DNA of 9,632 nt from assembly GCA_003555385.1 (NCBI GenBank), contig PWHO01000147.1, positions 1-9,632 on the forward strand, read 5' to 3'. Below the pieces are notes generated by a model. The model searched no databases, was not told where the DNA came from, and saw nothing but the letters and a program-made list of their open reading frames with translations. Position numbers and translations under genes: made by a program. This stretch comes from Bacteroidales bacterium (GTDB lineage: Bacteria > Bacteroidota > Bacteroidia > Bacteroidales > UBA7960). Below, one piece after another: positions 1 to 7,225 of this stretch. How positions within the stretch are numbered: the first letter of the stretch is position 1; every line of letters begins with the position of its first letter.

Positions 1-680
1 CCCATGATTTCTTCACCTTCAACATCATTGTGCACGGAGCCACCTTTTTAAGCGTGGTAGTGGTTTTCTGGCGCGACATTGTCCACCTTGTGGTGAATTT
101 TTTTCGTTTCCGGTGGAACCCGGAAATGAAGTTTGCCCTCCTGCTACTGGCCTCAGCTATCCCCACGGCCATTGTCGGATTGTTATTTGAGGAACAGATA
201 GCGCATATTTTTGAAGGGAGGGTGGCTTTTGTCGGGGCCATGCTGCTCATCACCGCCACCTTATTGTTTCTGACACGTTTTGCGCCAAAAAACAAGAAAG
301 ATGTCACCCTCAAAAAGGCCCTTGTGATCGGCCTTGCACAAACCTTTGCCGTTTTGCCCGGCATAAGCCGCAGCGGGGCCACCATCAGTACCGCCCTTTA
401 TTTTGGGATAGAAAGGACCCAGGCAGTCCGGTTCTCTTTTCTGATGGTCCTGATCCCGATCTTCGGAGCAAACTTCCTGAAGCTACTTCGCATTTCTGAA
501 GAAGCAGGTGCCGGAGCCATGGATGTTACCCCGATGATCATTGGAGCCATCACAGCATTTATCGCCGGTGTAATTGCCTGTCGCTGGATGCTCTCCATTG
601 TCCGTCGCGGCAAAATTGAATATTTCGCCATTTACTGTCTGATTGTCGGCCTCGCCGCAATTATTACGGGCAGCATGTAA
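1..680 (+). CDS. uppP: Undecaprenyl-diphosphate phosphatase, 5'-truncated
   Basis: Membrane enzyme (BacA/UppP family) that dephosphorylates undecaprenyl pyrophosphate to the C55-P carrier used for peptidoglycan and surface polysaccharide. The frame is open from the left edge (first full codon at base 3), so about 226 C-terminal residues are visible and the N-terminal glutamate-rich motif lies outside the window. The family hallmark PGISRSGATIS is encoded from base 357 and carries the Ser-Arg pair of the active site. Several hydrophobic segments surround it (AllLLASAIPTAIVGLL-type, a GAMLLITATLLFL-type helix, an FLMVLIPIFGANFL-type helix and a final IYCLIVGLAAIITG-type helix), as expected for a polytopic membrane protein. 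The family is usually about 260-280 residues, so only some 40 residues are missing. truB follows after 5 bp, suggesting cotranscription; uppP-truB-queA is a common Bacteroidetes order. Identification is secure. Confidence 0.95.
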   Translation, partial: HDFFTFNIIVHGATFLSVVVVFWRDIVHLVVNFFRFRWNPEMKFALLLLASAIPTAIVGLLFEEQIAHIFEGRVAFVGAMLLITATLLFLTRFAPKNKKDVTLKKALVIGLAQTFAVLPGISRSGATISTALYFGIERTQAVRFSFLMVLIPIFGANFLKLLRISEEAGAGAMDVTPMIIGAITAFIAGVIACRWMLSIVRRGKIEYFAIYCLIVGLAAIITGSM

Positions 681-685
681 ACCCA

Positions 686-1396
686 ATGACTACGACGGAA
701 TCTTTACGCGAAAAATTTTTAAACGGGCATGTCATGCTCGTCGACAAGCCTTTTAAGTGGACGTCCTTTGACGCAGTAAACAAAATCAAGTCAATGCTGC
801 GTCACCGGCTCGGACTTAAAAAAATCAAGATCGGGCATGCAGGCACACTGGATCCGCTGGCCACCGGCCTGCTGATTATATGCACCGGGAAAGCAACCAA
901 AGAAATTATACAATATCAAGGCCTGGATAAAACTTATACCGGGACCTTCATACTGGGCCAGGTTACCCCCTCTTTCGACCTGGAAACCATCCCGGAAAAG
1001 AACTCACCCTTCCTCCATATCACCCCTGAAAAAATCGATGAGGCCATGCAACAGCTGAGCGGAGAACAAAAACAGCTACCCCCCATCTATTCGGCCAAAA
1101 AGATCAGAGGGGAAAGAGCCTACCATTACGCAAGGCAGGGACGGGAAACAGAACTGAAGACCAATGACATCCGGATAATAAGCCTCGAAGCCACCAGGGT
1201 GGACCTACCTGAGGTGGACTTCAGGGTTACCTGCAGCAAAGGAACTTACATCCGTGCCCTGGCCAGAGATCTGGGTGACCTCCTTGGCTGCGGAGCCTAC
1301 TTAAGTGCCCTGAGACGCACACACATAGGCGATTATTCCGTGGATGATGCCATGGGGATGGAGGCAGTCATCCGGGAATTTGATCAATTCCGGTGA
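686..1396 (+). CDS. truB: tRNA pseudouridine-55 synthase, short form without PUA domain
   Basis: TruB isomerises U55 in the T-loop of nearly all elongator tRNAs. At 236 residues it is shorter than the roughly 314-residue E. coli enzyme: the catalytic core is complete but the sequence ends soon after it, with no room for the C-terminal PUA domain, as in other Bacteroidetes TruB proteins. Seen motifs: the N-terminal VDKPFKWTSFDAV (residues 19-31); the catalytic-loop motif GHAGTLDPLATG (50-61), in which Asp56 is the expected nucleophile; PPIYSAKKIRGERAYHYAR, the family's second conserved block; and CSKGTYIRALARDLG near the C-terminus. The ATG at 686 lies 5 bp after the uppP stop with no obvious Shine-Dalgarno sequence, usual in this phylum. 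It is probably cotranscribed with uppP and perhaps ends at the hairpin at 1404. Confidence 0.96.
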   Translation: MTTTESLREKFLNGHVMLVDKPFKWTSFDAVNKIKSMLRHRLGLKKIKIGHAGTLDPLATGLLIICTGKATKEIIQYQGLDKTYTGTFILGQVTPSFDLETIPEKNSPFLHITPEKIDEAMQQLSGEQKQLPPIYSAKKIRGERAYHYARQGRETELKTNDIRIISLEATRVDLPEVDFRVTCSKGTYIRALARDLGDLLGCGAYLSALRRTHIGDYSVDDAMGMEAVIREFDQFR

Positions 1397-1403
1397 ATAA
1401 ACC

Positions 1404-1421
1404 CCTTTTTGCCCAAAAAGG
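1404..1421 (+). terminator. Short hairpin after truB, possible weak terminator
   Basis: A perfect 7-bp inverted repeat, CCTTTTT and AAAAAGG with a GCCC loop, starts 7 bp after the truB stop. It precedes the queA promoter, where a terminator would fit. The stem is mostly A/T and no T-run follows, so it is not a classical intrinsic terminator. Confidence 0.3.
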
Positions 1422-1442
1422 TGACTAAAGTGTAAAAAACTG

Positions 1443-1473
1443 TTGACAAGGGCGTTGTAATTTATTACCTTTG
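1443..1473 (+). promoter_or_regulatory. Bacteroidetes-type promoter of queA
   Basis: TTGACA at 1443-1448 forms the -33 element and TACCTTTG at 1466-1473 matches the Bacteroidetes -7 consensus TAnnTTTG. The 20 bp between the TTG and the -7 box is the spacing known for the primary sigma factor of this phylum. Transcription should begin near 1480, giving a leader of about 48 nt before the chosen queA start. This is the best-formed promoter in the window. Confidence 0.75.
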
Positions 1474-1527
1474 CATTCCTCGTGAACGACCCATATCCAT
1501 TTAGTGAATTTTTCCAACATCTTGTCC

Positions 1528-2583
1528 ATGAAGCTATCCCACTTTAAATTTAATCTTCCGGCTGAGTTAATTGCTGAGAAGCCGGTTCCGAACCGTGACG
1601 AAGCCCGGTTGATGGTTCTCCATAAAAGATCAGGCAATATTGAACACAGGAGTTTCAAGGACATTCTTGGTTATTTTGATGACGGAGATATAATGGTGGT
1701 AAACAACACTAAGGTGTTTCCCGCCCGCCTCTACGGAACCAAGGAAAAAACCGGGGCCCAGATAGAAGTGTTCCTGCTCAGGGAGCTCAACAGGGAAGCC
1801 AGGCTTTGGGACGTTTTGGTTGACCCGGCCCGCAAGATCCGCATCGGCAACAAACTTTACTTCGGTGAAGATGACAACCTGGTGGCCGAAGTAATCGATA
1901 ACACCACTTCCAGGGGGCGTACACTGCGTTTTTTGTTTGACGGCACCTACGATGAATTTAAGACAACCATTGAATCTCTCGGGGAAACCCCCCTGCCCAA
2001 GCAGATCAATCGACCGGTAGACAAGGATGACAAGGAACGCTATCAGACGGTGTTTGCCAAACGCGAGGGAGCCGTTGCCGCACCCACTGCCGGGATGCAT
2101 TTCAGCCGTGAACTGGTAAAACGCCTGGAGTTGAAAGGAATAGAGTTTGCAGAAATTACCCTGCATGCCGGGTTGGGCAACTTCAGAAATGTGGATGTGG
2201 AAGACCTGAGCAAACACAAAATGGACAGCGAAGAGATACTCATTGAAGAGAAAACGGCCAACACCGTTAACAAGGCAAAAGACAAAGAAAAGAGGATTTG
2301 TTCCATAGGCACCACCACCATGCGCGCCATGGAAACTTCGGTATCTATCAGCGGTCACCTGAAGCCTTACGAGGGCTGGACCAATAAATTTATTTATCCC
2401 CCCTACGATTTCAGCGTGGCCAATTCCATGGTATCCAACTTCCATCTTCCACAGTCCACCCTTATGATGATGGTAGCTGCATTTGCCGGATTCGACCAGC
2501 TTATGAATGCGTATAAAGTAGCCATCAAGGAAAAATACAGGTTTTTCACCTACGGAGATGCCATGCTGATCCTGGATGATTAG
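1528..2583 (+). CDS. queA: S-adenosylmethionine:tRNA ribosyltransferase-isomerase
   Basis: QueA moves the ribosyl part of S-adenosylmethionine onto preQ1 at tRNA position 34 to make epoxyqueuosine, in cytoplasmic queuosine synthesis. The 351-residue product has the family's usual length and all strong motifs: N-terminal FNLPAELIAEKP and RDEARLMVL; PLPKQINRP and RYQTVFA followed by VAAPTAGMHF (residues 183-192); LHAGLGNFRNV; GTTTMRAMET (to about residue 270); and the C-terminal FIYPPYDFSVANSMVSNFHL and PQSTLMMMVAAFAG. I chose the ATG at 1528 because it yields the MKLSHFKFNLP opening typical of the phylum; the upstream GTG at 1504 would add eight non-conserved residues. A clear promoter ends at 1473. 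ispD follows 49 bp downstream without a recognisable promoter, so the two are probably cotranscribed. Confidence 0.96.
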   Translation: MKLSHFKFNLPAELIAEKPVPNRDEARLMVLHKRSGNIEHRSFKDILGYFDDGDIMVVNNTKVFPARLYGTKEKTGAQIEVFLLRELNREARLWDVLVDPARKIRIGNKLYFGEDDNLVAEVIDNTTSRGRTLRFLFDGTYDEFKTTIESLGETPLPKQINRPVDKDDKERYQTVFAKREGAVAAPTAGMHFSRELVKRLELKGIEFAEITLHAGLGNFRNVDVEDLSKHKMDSEEILIEEKTANTVNKAKDKEKRICSIGTTTMRAMETSVSISGHLKPYEGWTNKFIYPPYDFSVANSMVSNFHLPQSTLMMMVAAFAGFDQLMNAYKVAIKEKYRFFTYGDAMLILDD

Positions 2584-2632
2584 TGCCGTGTCAATGCTAC
2601 TGTGGTTGACAAAGCAACAGATTTAGACGCCG

Positions 2633-3310
2633 ATGGATAAGTACGTAGTGATTACAGCCGGGGGCAAAGGGGAGCGAATGCAATCATCTGTTCCCAAACA
2701 GTTGATGGATATTGCAGGAAAACCCATGTTGCTCCATGTGTTCGAACGCTTTCTGGCCTATTCTGCCAATCTCAGATTCGTCCTGGTTTTACCCGAAGCA
2801 CAACACGGGGAGTGGGAAAGTATTCGTCACCGGTACCACCTCACTACCCCCCACACTGTGACCGGGAACGGCCCAACCCGCTTTCATTCAGTAAAAAACG
2901 GACTGAAGCATGTCCCCCACAATGTGCTTGTGGCCATCCATGACGGGGCACGCCCCCTTGTATCGGTGGAAACCATATCAACTGCCTTCTTTTTTGCGGA
3001 AAAAATGGGCAATGCCGTGCCGGTAACCGGTATCACCGACTCGGTCAGGATAAAAGACAATGCCCTGAGCACCTCCCTGCCCCGCGATCGTGTCAAAGTG
3101 GTTCAGACCCCCCAGTGCTTCCGCTCCACACAAATCAAAAAAGCCTACGACGTCAGTTACCAGGAATCTTTTACAGATGATGCCACCGTGCTGGAAGCAT
3201 CAGGTGAGCGTGTATATCTCACCGAAGGGAATACAGAGAATATCAAGATCACCTTGCCCTCCGACCACTTAATCGCCGAAGCACTGTTATCAAAAAAAAC
3301 CCGGGGTTAG
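2633..3310 (+). CDS. ispD: 2-C-methyl-D-erythritol 4-phosphate cytidylyltransferase
   Basis: IspD transfers CMP from CTP to methylerythritol 4-phosphate, the third step of the cytoplasmic MEP pathway to IPP and DMAPP. The 225-residue protein has the usual single-domain length. Seen motifs: the nucleotide-binding loop TAGGKGERM (residues 8-16) followed by PKQ (21-23), where Arg15 and Lys22 align with E. coli Arg20 and Lys27; AIHDGARPLV; PVTGITDSVR; the VVQTPQCF block; and FTDDATVLEASG followed by GNTENIKITLPSDHLIAEALL near the end. This distinguishes it from other sugar or alditol nucleotidyltransferases. It lies 49 bp after queA and is probably in the same transcript. Its last codons include an A8 run (3292-3299) that reads as a T-tract on the opposite strand and may serve the convergent miaB. 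CDP-ribitol synthases (TarI/IspD-like) are the main alternative; no ribitol-pathway partner is present. Confidence 0.92.
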   Translation: MDKYVVITAGGKGERMQSSVPKQLMDIAGKPMLLHVFERFLAYSANLRFVLVLPEAQHGEWESIRHRYHLTTPHTVTGNGPTRFHSVKNGLKHVPHNVLVAIHDGARPLVSVETISTAFFFAEKMGNAVPVTGITDSVRIKDNALSTSLPRDRVKVVQTPQCFRSTQIKKAYDVSYQESFTDDATVLEASGERVYLTEGNTENIKITLPSDHLIAEALLSKKTRG

Positions 3311-3321
3311 TCCGTAACCGG
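3292..3321 (-). terminator. Probable intrinsic terminator of miaB inside the ispD 3' end
   Basis: Read on the minus strand just past the miaB stop, GGTTA and TAACC form a 5-bp stem around a CGGAC loop. It can extend through a 2-nt bulge by two G-C pairs, and is followed one base later by eight T residues (the A8 run at 3292-3299 on the + strand). Position, stem and T-tract fit a rho-independent terminator for miaB lying within the last ispD codons. The stem is short and bulged, so confidence is moderate. Confidence 0.45.
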
Positions 3322-3341
3322 CTCACCTTGCCGATACCGCC

Positions 3342-4688
3342 TCAATGTGATTTAACCGCCTCACCTTTCAAAGTGGCAGCACTGCAAGCGGTGATCTTTA
3401 CCTGCACATAATCCCCGGGTTTAAACCCCTGATCCGGAAACACCACCACTTTGTTGTGTGAAGTGCGCCCCATCATCATCCGGTCGGAGCGTTTGGACCG
3501 ACCTTCAGTCAACACTTCCATGGTTTTCCCTATATCACTGCGGTTACTCTCAAGTGACAATGCCTGCTGTTTGTCAATGATGGATGTGAGTCGCCTGGTT
3601 TTTACAGCTTCAGGCACATCATCCGCATATTTTTTAGCCGCCAGGGTACCGGGACGTTCAGAATATTTGAACATGAAGGCAAAATCAAATCCTGCCTGAT
3701 CCATCACATCCATGGTTTCACCGAACTCCTCCTCTGTTTCCCCGCAAAATCCGGCAATAATATCTGTGGAAAGACCGCAGCCGGGCAATATACGCTTAAT
3801 GGCCGCAATTCTCTCCAGGTAATCTTCGCGTGTATATTTCCTGTTCATGCGTTTAAGCACCTCAGAGCTGCCGGATTGCAGGGGAAGGTGAATGGCTTTG
3901 CAGATATTCGGGTGGCGTGCCATCTGATGGAGCAACTCATCCGACATATCTTTGGGGTGCGAGGTGGCGAAACGGATGCGCAAACGGGGATCTACGGAAG
4001 CGACTTCTCCGAGTAATTCACTAAAGCCTGTGACCTTACCTGAATCATCCTCCTTCCAGCGATAAGAGTTCACATTCTGTCCGAGCAGGGTCACTTCACG
4101 GAACCCGTCAGCCAACAGCCGGCGGGCTTCAGCCAAAATCGACCGGGGGTCACGGCTACGCTCCTTACCCCTTGTGAAAGGTACCACACAATAAGCACAA
4201 AAATTCTCGCATCCGCGCATGATGGAAATGAATGCCGATACCCCACCCGGTGTGTAACGTACCGGGCTGATATCCGCATAGGTCTCATCCGCGGAAAGCA
4301 TTACGTTGATGGCTTTCTGTCCGGTTTCTGCATCCGCCATCAGTTCGGGCAGTTGACGGTATGCATCCGGCCCGGCCACCAGATCAACACGCAACCCCAG
4401 TGTCTTTTCCTCCAGCAGATCTTCTTTCAGCCGCTCAGCCATACACCCCAGGACCCCTATCAGCAGGCCGGGCCGTCGCTTGCGCAAATGCTGAAGTGCA
4501 CGAAGCCGGTTGACCACACGCCGCTCTGCGTTGTCGCGTATGGAGCAGGTATTCAGCAGGATCACATCGGCATTTTCCGGCGCATCGGTTACTTTTGCAT
4601 CGTGGGAGGTCATTACTGAAGCCACGATCTCACTGTCAGAAAAATTCATCTGACATCCATATGTCTCTATATATATCTTTTTGCTCAC
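3342..4688 (-). CDS. miaB: tRNA-2-methylthio-N6-dimethylallyladenosine synthase (radical SAM methylthiotransferase)
   Basis: MiaB adds the 2-methylthio group to i6A37 in the anticodon loop, using two [4Fe-4S] clusters and S-adenosylmethionine. Counting from the GTG at 4688 the protein has 448 residues, normal for MiaB. The N-terminal UPF0004 domain has its three cluster cysteines: Cys12 in ETYGCQMN, Cys48 in NTCSIRDNAE and Cys82 in GVLGCMAER. The radical SAM motif is RGCENFCAYC (Cys160, 164, 167). The C-terminal part, with MMMGRTSHNKVVVF and GDYVQVKITA, is a TRAM domain. The ETYGCQMN opening and TRAM type favour MiaB over RimO or MtaB. I prefer the GTG over an ATG at 4760 because the longer form adds 24 unrelated residues and because a -7 promoter element (4736-4743) lies between the two. 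The gene is convergent with ispD (31-bp gap) and divergent from topA. Confidence 0.95.
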   Translation of the reverse strand: MSKKIYIETYGCQMNFSDSEIVASVMTSHDAKVTDAPENADVILLNTCSIRDNAERRVVNRLRALQHLRKRRPGLLIGVLGCMAERLKEDLLEEKTLGLRVDLVAGPDAYRQLPELMADAETGQKAINVMLSADETYADISPVRYTPGGVSAFISIMRGCENFCAYCVVPFTRGKERSRDPRSILAEARRLLADGFREVTLLGQNVNSYRWKEDDSGKVTGFSELLGEVASVDPRLRIRFATSHPKDMSDELLHQMARHPNICKAIHLPLQSGSSEVLKRMNRKYTREDYLERIAAIKRILPGCGLSTDIIAGFCGETEEEFGETMDVMDQAGFDFAFMFKYSERPGTLAAKKYADDVPEAVKTRRLTSIIDKQQALSLESNRSDIGKTMEVLTEGRSKRSDRMMMGRTSHNKVVVFPDQGFKPGDYVQVKITACSAATLKGEAVKSH

Positions 4689-4735
4689 GAGCTGTATTTC
4701 AATGAATAAGAATAGGCAGCAGAAATTTATTTTTG

Positions 4736-4743
4736 CAAAATTA
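4736..4743 (-). promoter_or_regulatory. -7 element of the miaB promoter
   Basis: On the minus strand TAATTTTG matches TAnnTTTG, 47 bp upstream of the proposed GTG start. No TTG is found at the usual -33 distance (TTTAACA is the nearest sequence), so the promoter is weaker in appearance than that of queA. Transcription from here would begin near 4729 and would exclude the ATG at 4760. Confidence 0.5.
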
Positions 4744-4777
4744 ATCAAAAATAAGGGCATTGGTGTTAAAATAAGCA

Positions 4778-4793
4778 GCCGGGAATTCCCCGC
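4778..4793. promoter_or_regulatory. 16-bp imperfect palindrome in the miaB/topA divergent region
   Basis: GCCGGGAA and TTCCCCGC form two 8-bp half-sites, symmetric except at one position, with a perfect 10-bp core GGGAATTCCC. It lies between the two divergent -7 elements, about 35 bp upstream of the miaB box and about 40 bp upstream of the topA box. A symmetric regulator site is possible but no regulator is known to me. Confidence 0.3.
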
Positions 4794-4803
4794 ACAACAA
4801 TCC

Positions 4804-4816
4804 GCCTCGGTGAGGC
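4804..4816. repeat. Inverted repeat overlapping the topA -33 region
   Basis: GCCTC and GAGGC form a perfect 5-bp inverted repeat with a GGT spacer, followed by an A/T-rich stretch. The position expected for the topA -33 contact (4810-4812) falls inside it, so a protein bound here could interfere with topA transcription. It could also arise by chance given its short arms. Confidence 0.3.
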
Positions 4817-4840
4817 ATTAATTAAATTTGATTACTTTTG
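4810..4840 (+). promoter_or_regulatory. Promoter of topA
   Basis: TACTTTTG at 4833-4840 matches the Bacteroidetes -7 consensus. GTG at 4810-4812 occupies the -33 position at the same distance as TTG in the queA promoter, one mismatch from consensus. Transcription would begin near 4847, leaving a leader of only about 12 nt before the ATG at 4859. Confidence 0.55.
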
Positions 4841-4858
4841 GCCCCCAAAACAGAGCAT

Positions 4859-7210
4859 ATGACAAAGAACCTCGTAATCGTTGAGTCCCCAGCAAAAGCC
4901 AAAACCATTGAAGGTTTCCTGGGAAAAGACTACACTGTCAAGTCAAGTTTCGGCCATGTCCGCGACCTTCCCAAAAGTAAGCTGGGCGTGGAGATTGACA
5001 AGGATTTCTCCCCGGTTTACGAAATTCCAAAGGACAAAAAAACAGTTGTCACAGACCTGAAGAAAATGGCCAAAGAAGCTGAAACCGTCTGGCTGGCAAC
5101 GGATGAAGACAGGGAGGGGGAAGCCATTTCCTGGCACCTGGCAGAGAGCCTGAAACTCAAGGAAACAGATTATAAACGCATTGTATTTCATGAGATCACA
5201 AAGGGGGCAATTACCAATGCCATCCAAAACCCGCGCACCATTGACCACAACCTGGTTAGCGCACAGCAAGCCCGTCGTGTACTTGACAGGCTGGTGGGAT
5301 TTGAGTTGTCGCCCCTGCTGTGGAAAAAAGTCAAGCCCGCCTTATCTGCCGGCCGTGTTCAGTCGGTGGCCGTCAGGTTGATCGTGGAAAGGGAAAAGGA
5401 AATCCAGCAGTTTAAGTCTAAAGGAAGCTACCGTATAACAGCTGTTTTCAGCGCAGAACACAAGGGCCAGATGGTGCCCGTCCGTGCCGAACTTCCCAAT
5501 CGTTTCAAAACAAAAGATGAAGCCCTGGCTTTTCTGGAAAAATGTAAGGGAAGTACCTTTTCCATTGAAAGCGTTGACACCAGGCCCGCCAAAAAATCTC
5601 CGGCACCGCCTTTTACCACCTCTACCCTGCAGCAGGAAGCGAGCAGAAAACTGGGGTTCTCAGTTGCACGTACCATGACGGTGGCTCAAAAGCTGTATGA
5701 ATCGGGTAAGATCACCTATATGCGTACCGACTCGGTAAACCTCTCCGGAACTGCCATGGCCATGGCCCGGGAAGAGGTTGAAAAGGCATGGGGCGAGGAC
5801 TATGTGAAACTCCGGAAATATTCCTCCAAAAGCAAGGGAGCACAGGAAGCGCACGAAGCCATCCGACCCACCTATATCAATGCGCACAGGGCAGGCAAAG
5901 ATACCTCCGAACAGAAACTGTATGAGCTGATCTGGAAACGGACTGTCGCATCCCAGATGAGTGATGCCAGGCTGGAAAAAACAACCATCACCATCGCCCC
6001 CTCAAAAACACAGGAGAAATTCAGTGCCACCGGCGAGGTGATCAAGTTTGACGGTTTTCTCAAGGTTTACCTGGAGTCAACCGACGACGATGAAGAAGAA
6101 ACCGCTGAGGGAATTCTGCCACCTGTAAAAGAGGGTCAACAACTCCCGCTTGAGGAAATGACAGCCATGGAGCGTTTTACAAAACATCCGCCACGGTACA
6201 CGGAGGCCAGTCTGGTGAAAAAACTGGAAGAACTGGGAATCGGACGACCCTCCACATACGCCCCCACCATCAGCACTGTCCAAAAAAGGGCTTACGTAGT
6301 CAAGGAAAACCGTGAAGGGGTTAAACGCGCCTACGACGTGATCACATTGAAAGAAAATACTATCACTGACCAGAAGAAGCAGGAAATCACCGGGGCCGAA
6401 AAAAATAAGTTGTTCCCCACAGATATCGGCATTGTGGTGAATAACTTCCTGATGGAATATTTTACAGAAATCATGGACTATCATTTCACCGCAAGGGTGG
6501 AAAGAGAGTTTGACGAAGTGGCCGCCGGACAAAAAGAGTGGAACAGCGTGATCAGTGAATTTTACTGGCCGTTCCACAAACAGGTGGAAAACACCCTTGA
6601 AAAATCAGAAAAACACAGCGGGCAACGTCTCCTGGGTAAAGATCCCAAAAGCGGCCGCAACATATATGCACGGATCGGGCGTTTCGGATCCATGGTACAG
6701 ATCGGAGATGCGGAAGAGGAGGACAAACCCCGTTTCGCCAGTTTGCAAAACGGTCAGACCCTGGAAACCATTACCCTGGAAGAGGCCCTGGAGTTGTTCA
6801 AACTGCCACGCACAGCAGGAGAATACGAAGGGAAAGAGATGGTGGCGGCCGTTGGCCGGTTTGGACCGTATATCAGGCATGACGGCAAATTCTACTCCAT
6901 CCCGAAAGAAGAAGACCCACTGACCATCTCAGCTGAAAAAGCCATTGAGGTCATCGAAGAAAAGCGGGAGAGTGACCGGAAAAAGATTGTCAAAGAATTT
7001 GATGAAGAACCTGAAATCCGCATATTAAGAGGCCGGTGGGGGCCGTACATCTCCTATAACAAAAAAAATTACAAAATCCCCAAAGACAAGGATCCGGAAA
7101 AAATCAGCCTGGAGGAAGCAAGAAAAATCATCGATAGCGGAACCTCTGACAAAAAACCACGTAAAACCAAAAAGACAACCCCCGACAGGAAAACCCAAAA
7201 GGGGAAATAA
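4859..7210 (+). CDS. topA: DNA topoisomerase I (type IA)
   Basis: TopA relaxes negative supercoils through a 5'-phosphotyrosine intermediate. The 783-residue protein opens with the Toprim motif LVIVESPAKAKTI (residues 5-17) and has the acidic metal site ATDEDREGEA (80-89, Asp82 and Asp84). SAGRVQSVAVRLIVEREKEI follows at 163-182, and ITYMRTDSVNLS contains the catalytic Tyr287 (E. coli Tyr319 equivalent). PPRYTEASLVKKLEELGIGR marks the end of the core. The C-terminus has no cysteine pairs, so zinc ribbons are absent; instead three repeats with GRFG, GRFGPY and GRWGPY start at residues 607, 666 and 725, exactly 59 apart, followed by a lysine-rich tail. I chose the ATG at 4859; a TTG at 4838 overlaps the -7 promoter element. 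The ureohydrolase gene follows after 15 bp, probably in the same transcript. Confidence 0.96.
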   Translation: MTKNLVIVESPAKAKTIEGFLGKDYTVKSSFGHVRDLPKSKLGVEIDKDFSPVYEIPKDKKTVVTDLKKMAKEAETVWLATDEDREGEAISWHLAESLKLKETDYKRIVFHEITKGAITNAIQNPRTIDHNLVSAQQARRVLDRLVGFELSPLLWKKVKPALSAGRVQSVAVRLIVEREKEIQQFKSKGSYRITAVFSAEHKGQMVPVRAELPNRFKTKDEALAFLEKCKGSTFSIESVDTRPAKKSPAPPFTTSTLQQEASRKLGFSVARTMTVAQKLYESGKITYMRTDSVNLSGTAMAMAREEVEKAWGEDYVKLRKYSSKSKGAQEAHEAIRPTYINAHRAGKDTSEQKLYELIWKRTVASQMSDARLEKTTITIAPSKTQEKFSATGEVIKFDGFLKVYLESTDDDEEETAEGILPPVKEGQQLPLEEMTAMERFTKHPPRYTEASLVKKLEELGIGRPSTYAPTISTVQKRAYVVKENREGVKRAYDVITLKENTITDQKKQEITGAEKNKLFPTDIGIVVNNFLMEYFTEIMDYHFTARVEREFDEVAAGQKEWNSVISEFYWPFHKQVENTLEKSEKHSGQRLLGKDPKSGRNIYARIGRFGSMVQIGDAEEEDKPRFASLQNGQTLETITLEEALELFKLPRTAGEYEGKEMVAAVGRFGPYIRHDGKFYSIPKEEDPLTISAEKAIEVIEEKRESDRKKIVKEFDEEPEIRILRGRWGPYISYNKKNYKIPKDKDPEKISLEEARKIIDSGTSDKKPRKTKKTTPDRKTQKGK

Positions 7211-7225
7211 CTTTTTTGGAATTAC

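Noticed and set aside
1504..1527. GTG start for QueA eight codons upstream
   Set aside because: MKLSHFKFNLP from ATG 1528 fits the family; the added residues have no conserved features.
1630..2445. Long open frame of about 271 codons on the minus strand inside queA
   Set aside because: The + strand encodes a complete QueA with all motifs; the opposite-strand product has no recognisable family features and looks like a by-product of codon use.
2606..2611. TTGACA between queA and ispD as a promoter for ispD
   Set aside because: No TAnnTTTG lies at the required distance; the expected position falls at the ispD start codon.
3336..3363. Two copies of ACCGCCTCA 19 bp apart around the miaB stop
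   Set aside because: Only nine bases, partly within coding sequence and not extended into longer repeats; likely chance.
4689..4760. A 24-residue N-terminal extension of MiaB starting at ATG 4760
   Set aside because: The extra residues do not resemble MiaB N-termini, and the -7 promoter element at 4736-4743 falls inside the extension.
4838..4858. TTG start for TopA seven codons upstream
   Set aside because: It overlaps the -7 box TACTTTTG, and MTKNLVIVESPAKAK from ATG 4859 is the normal TopA opening.
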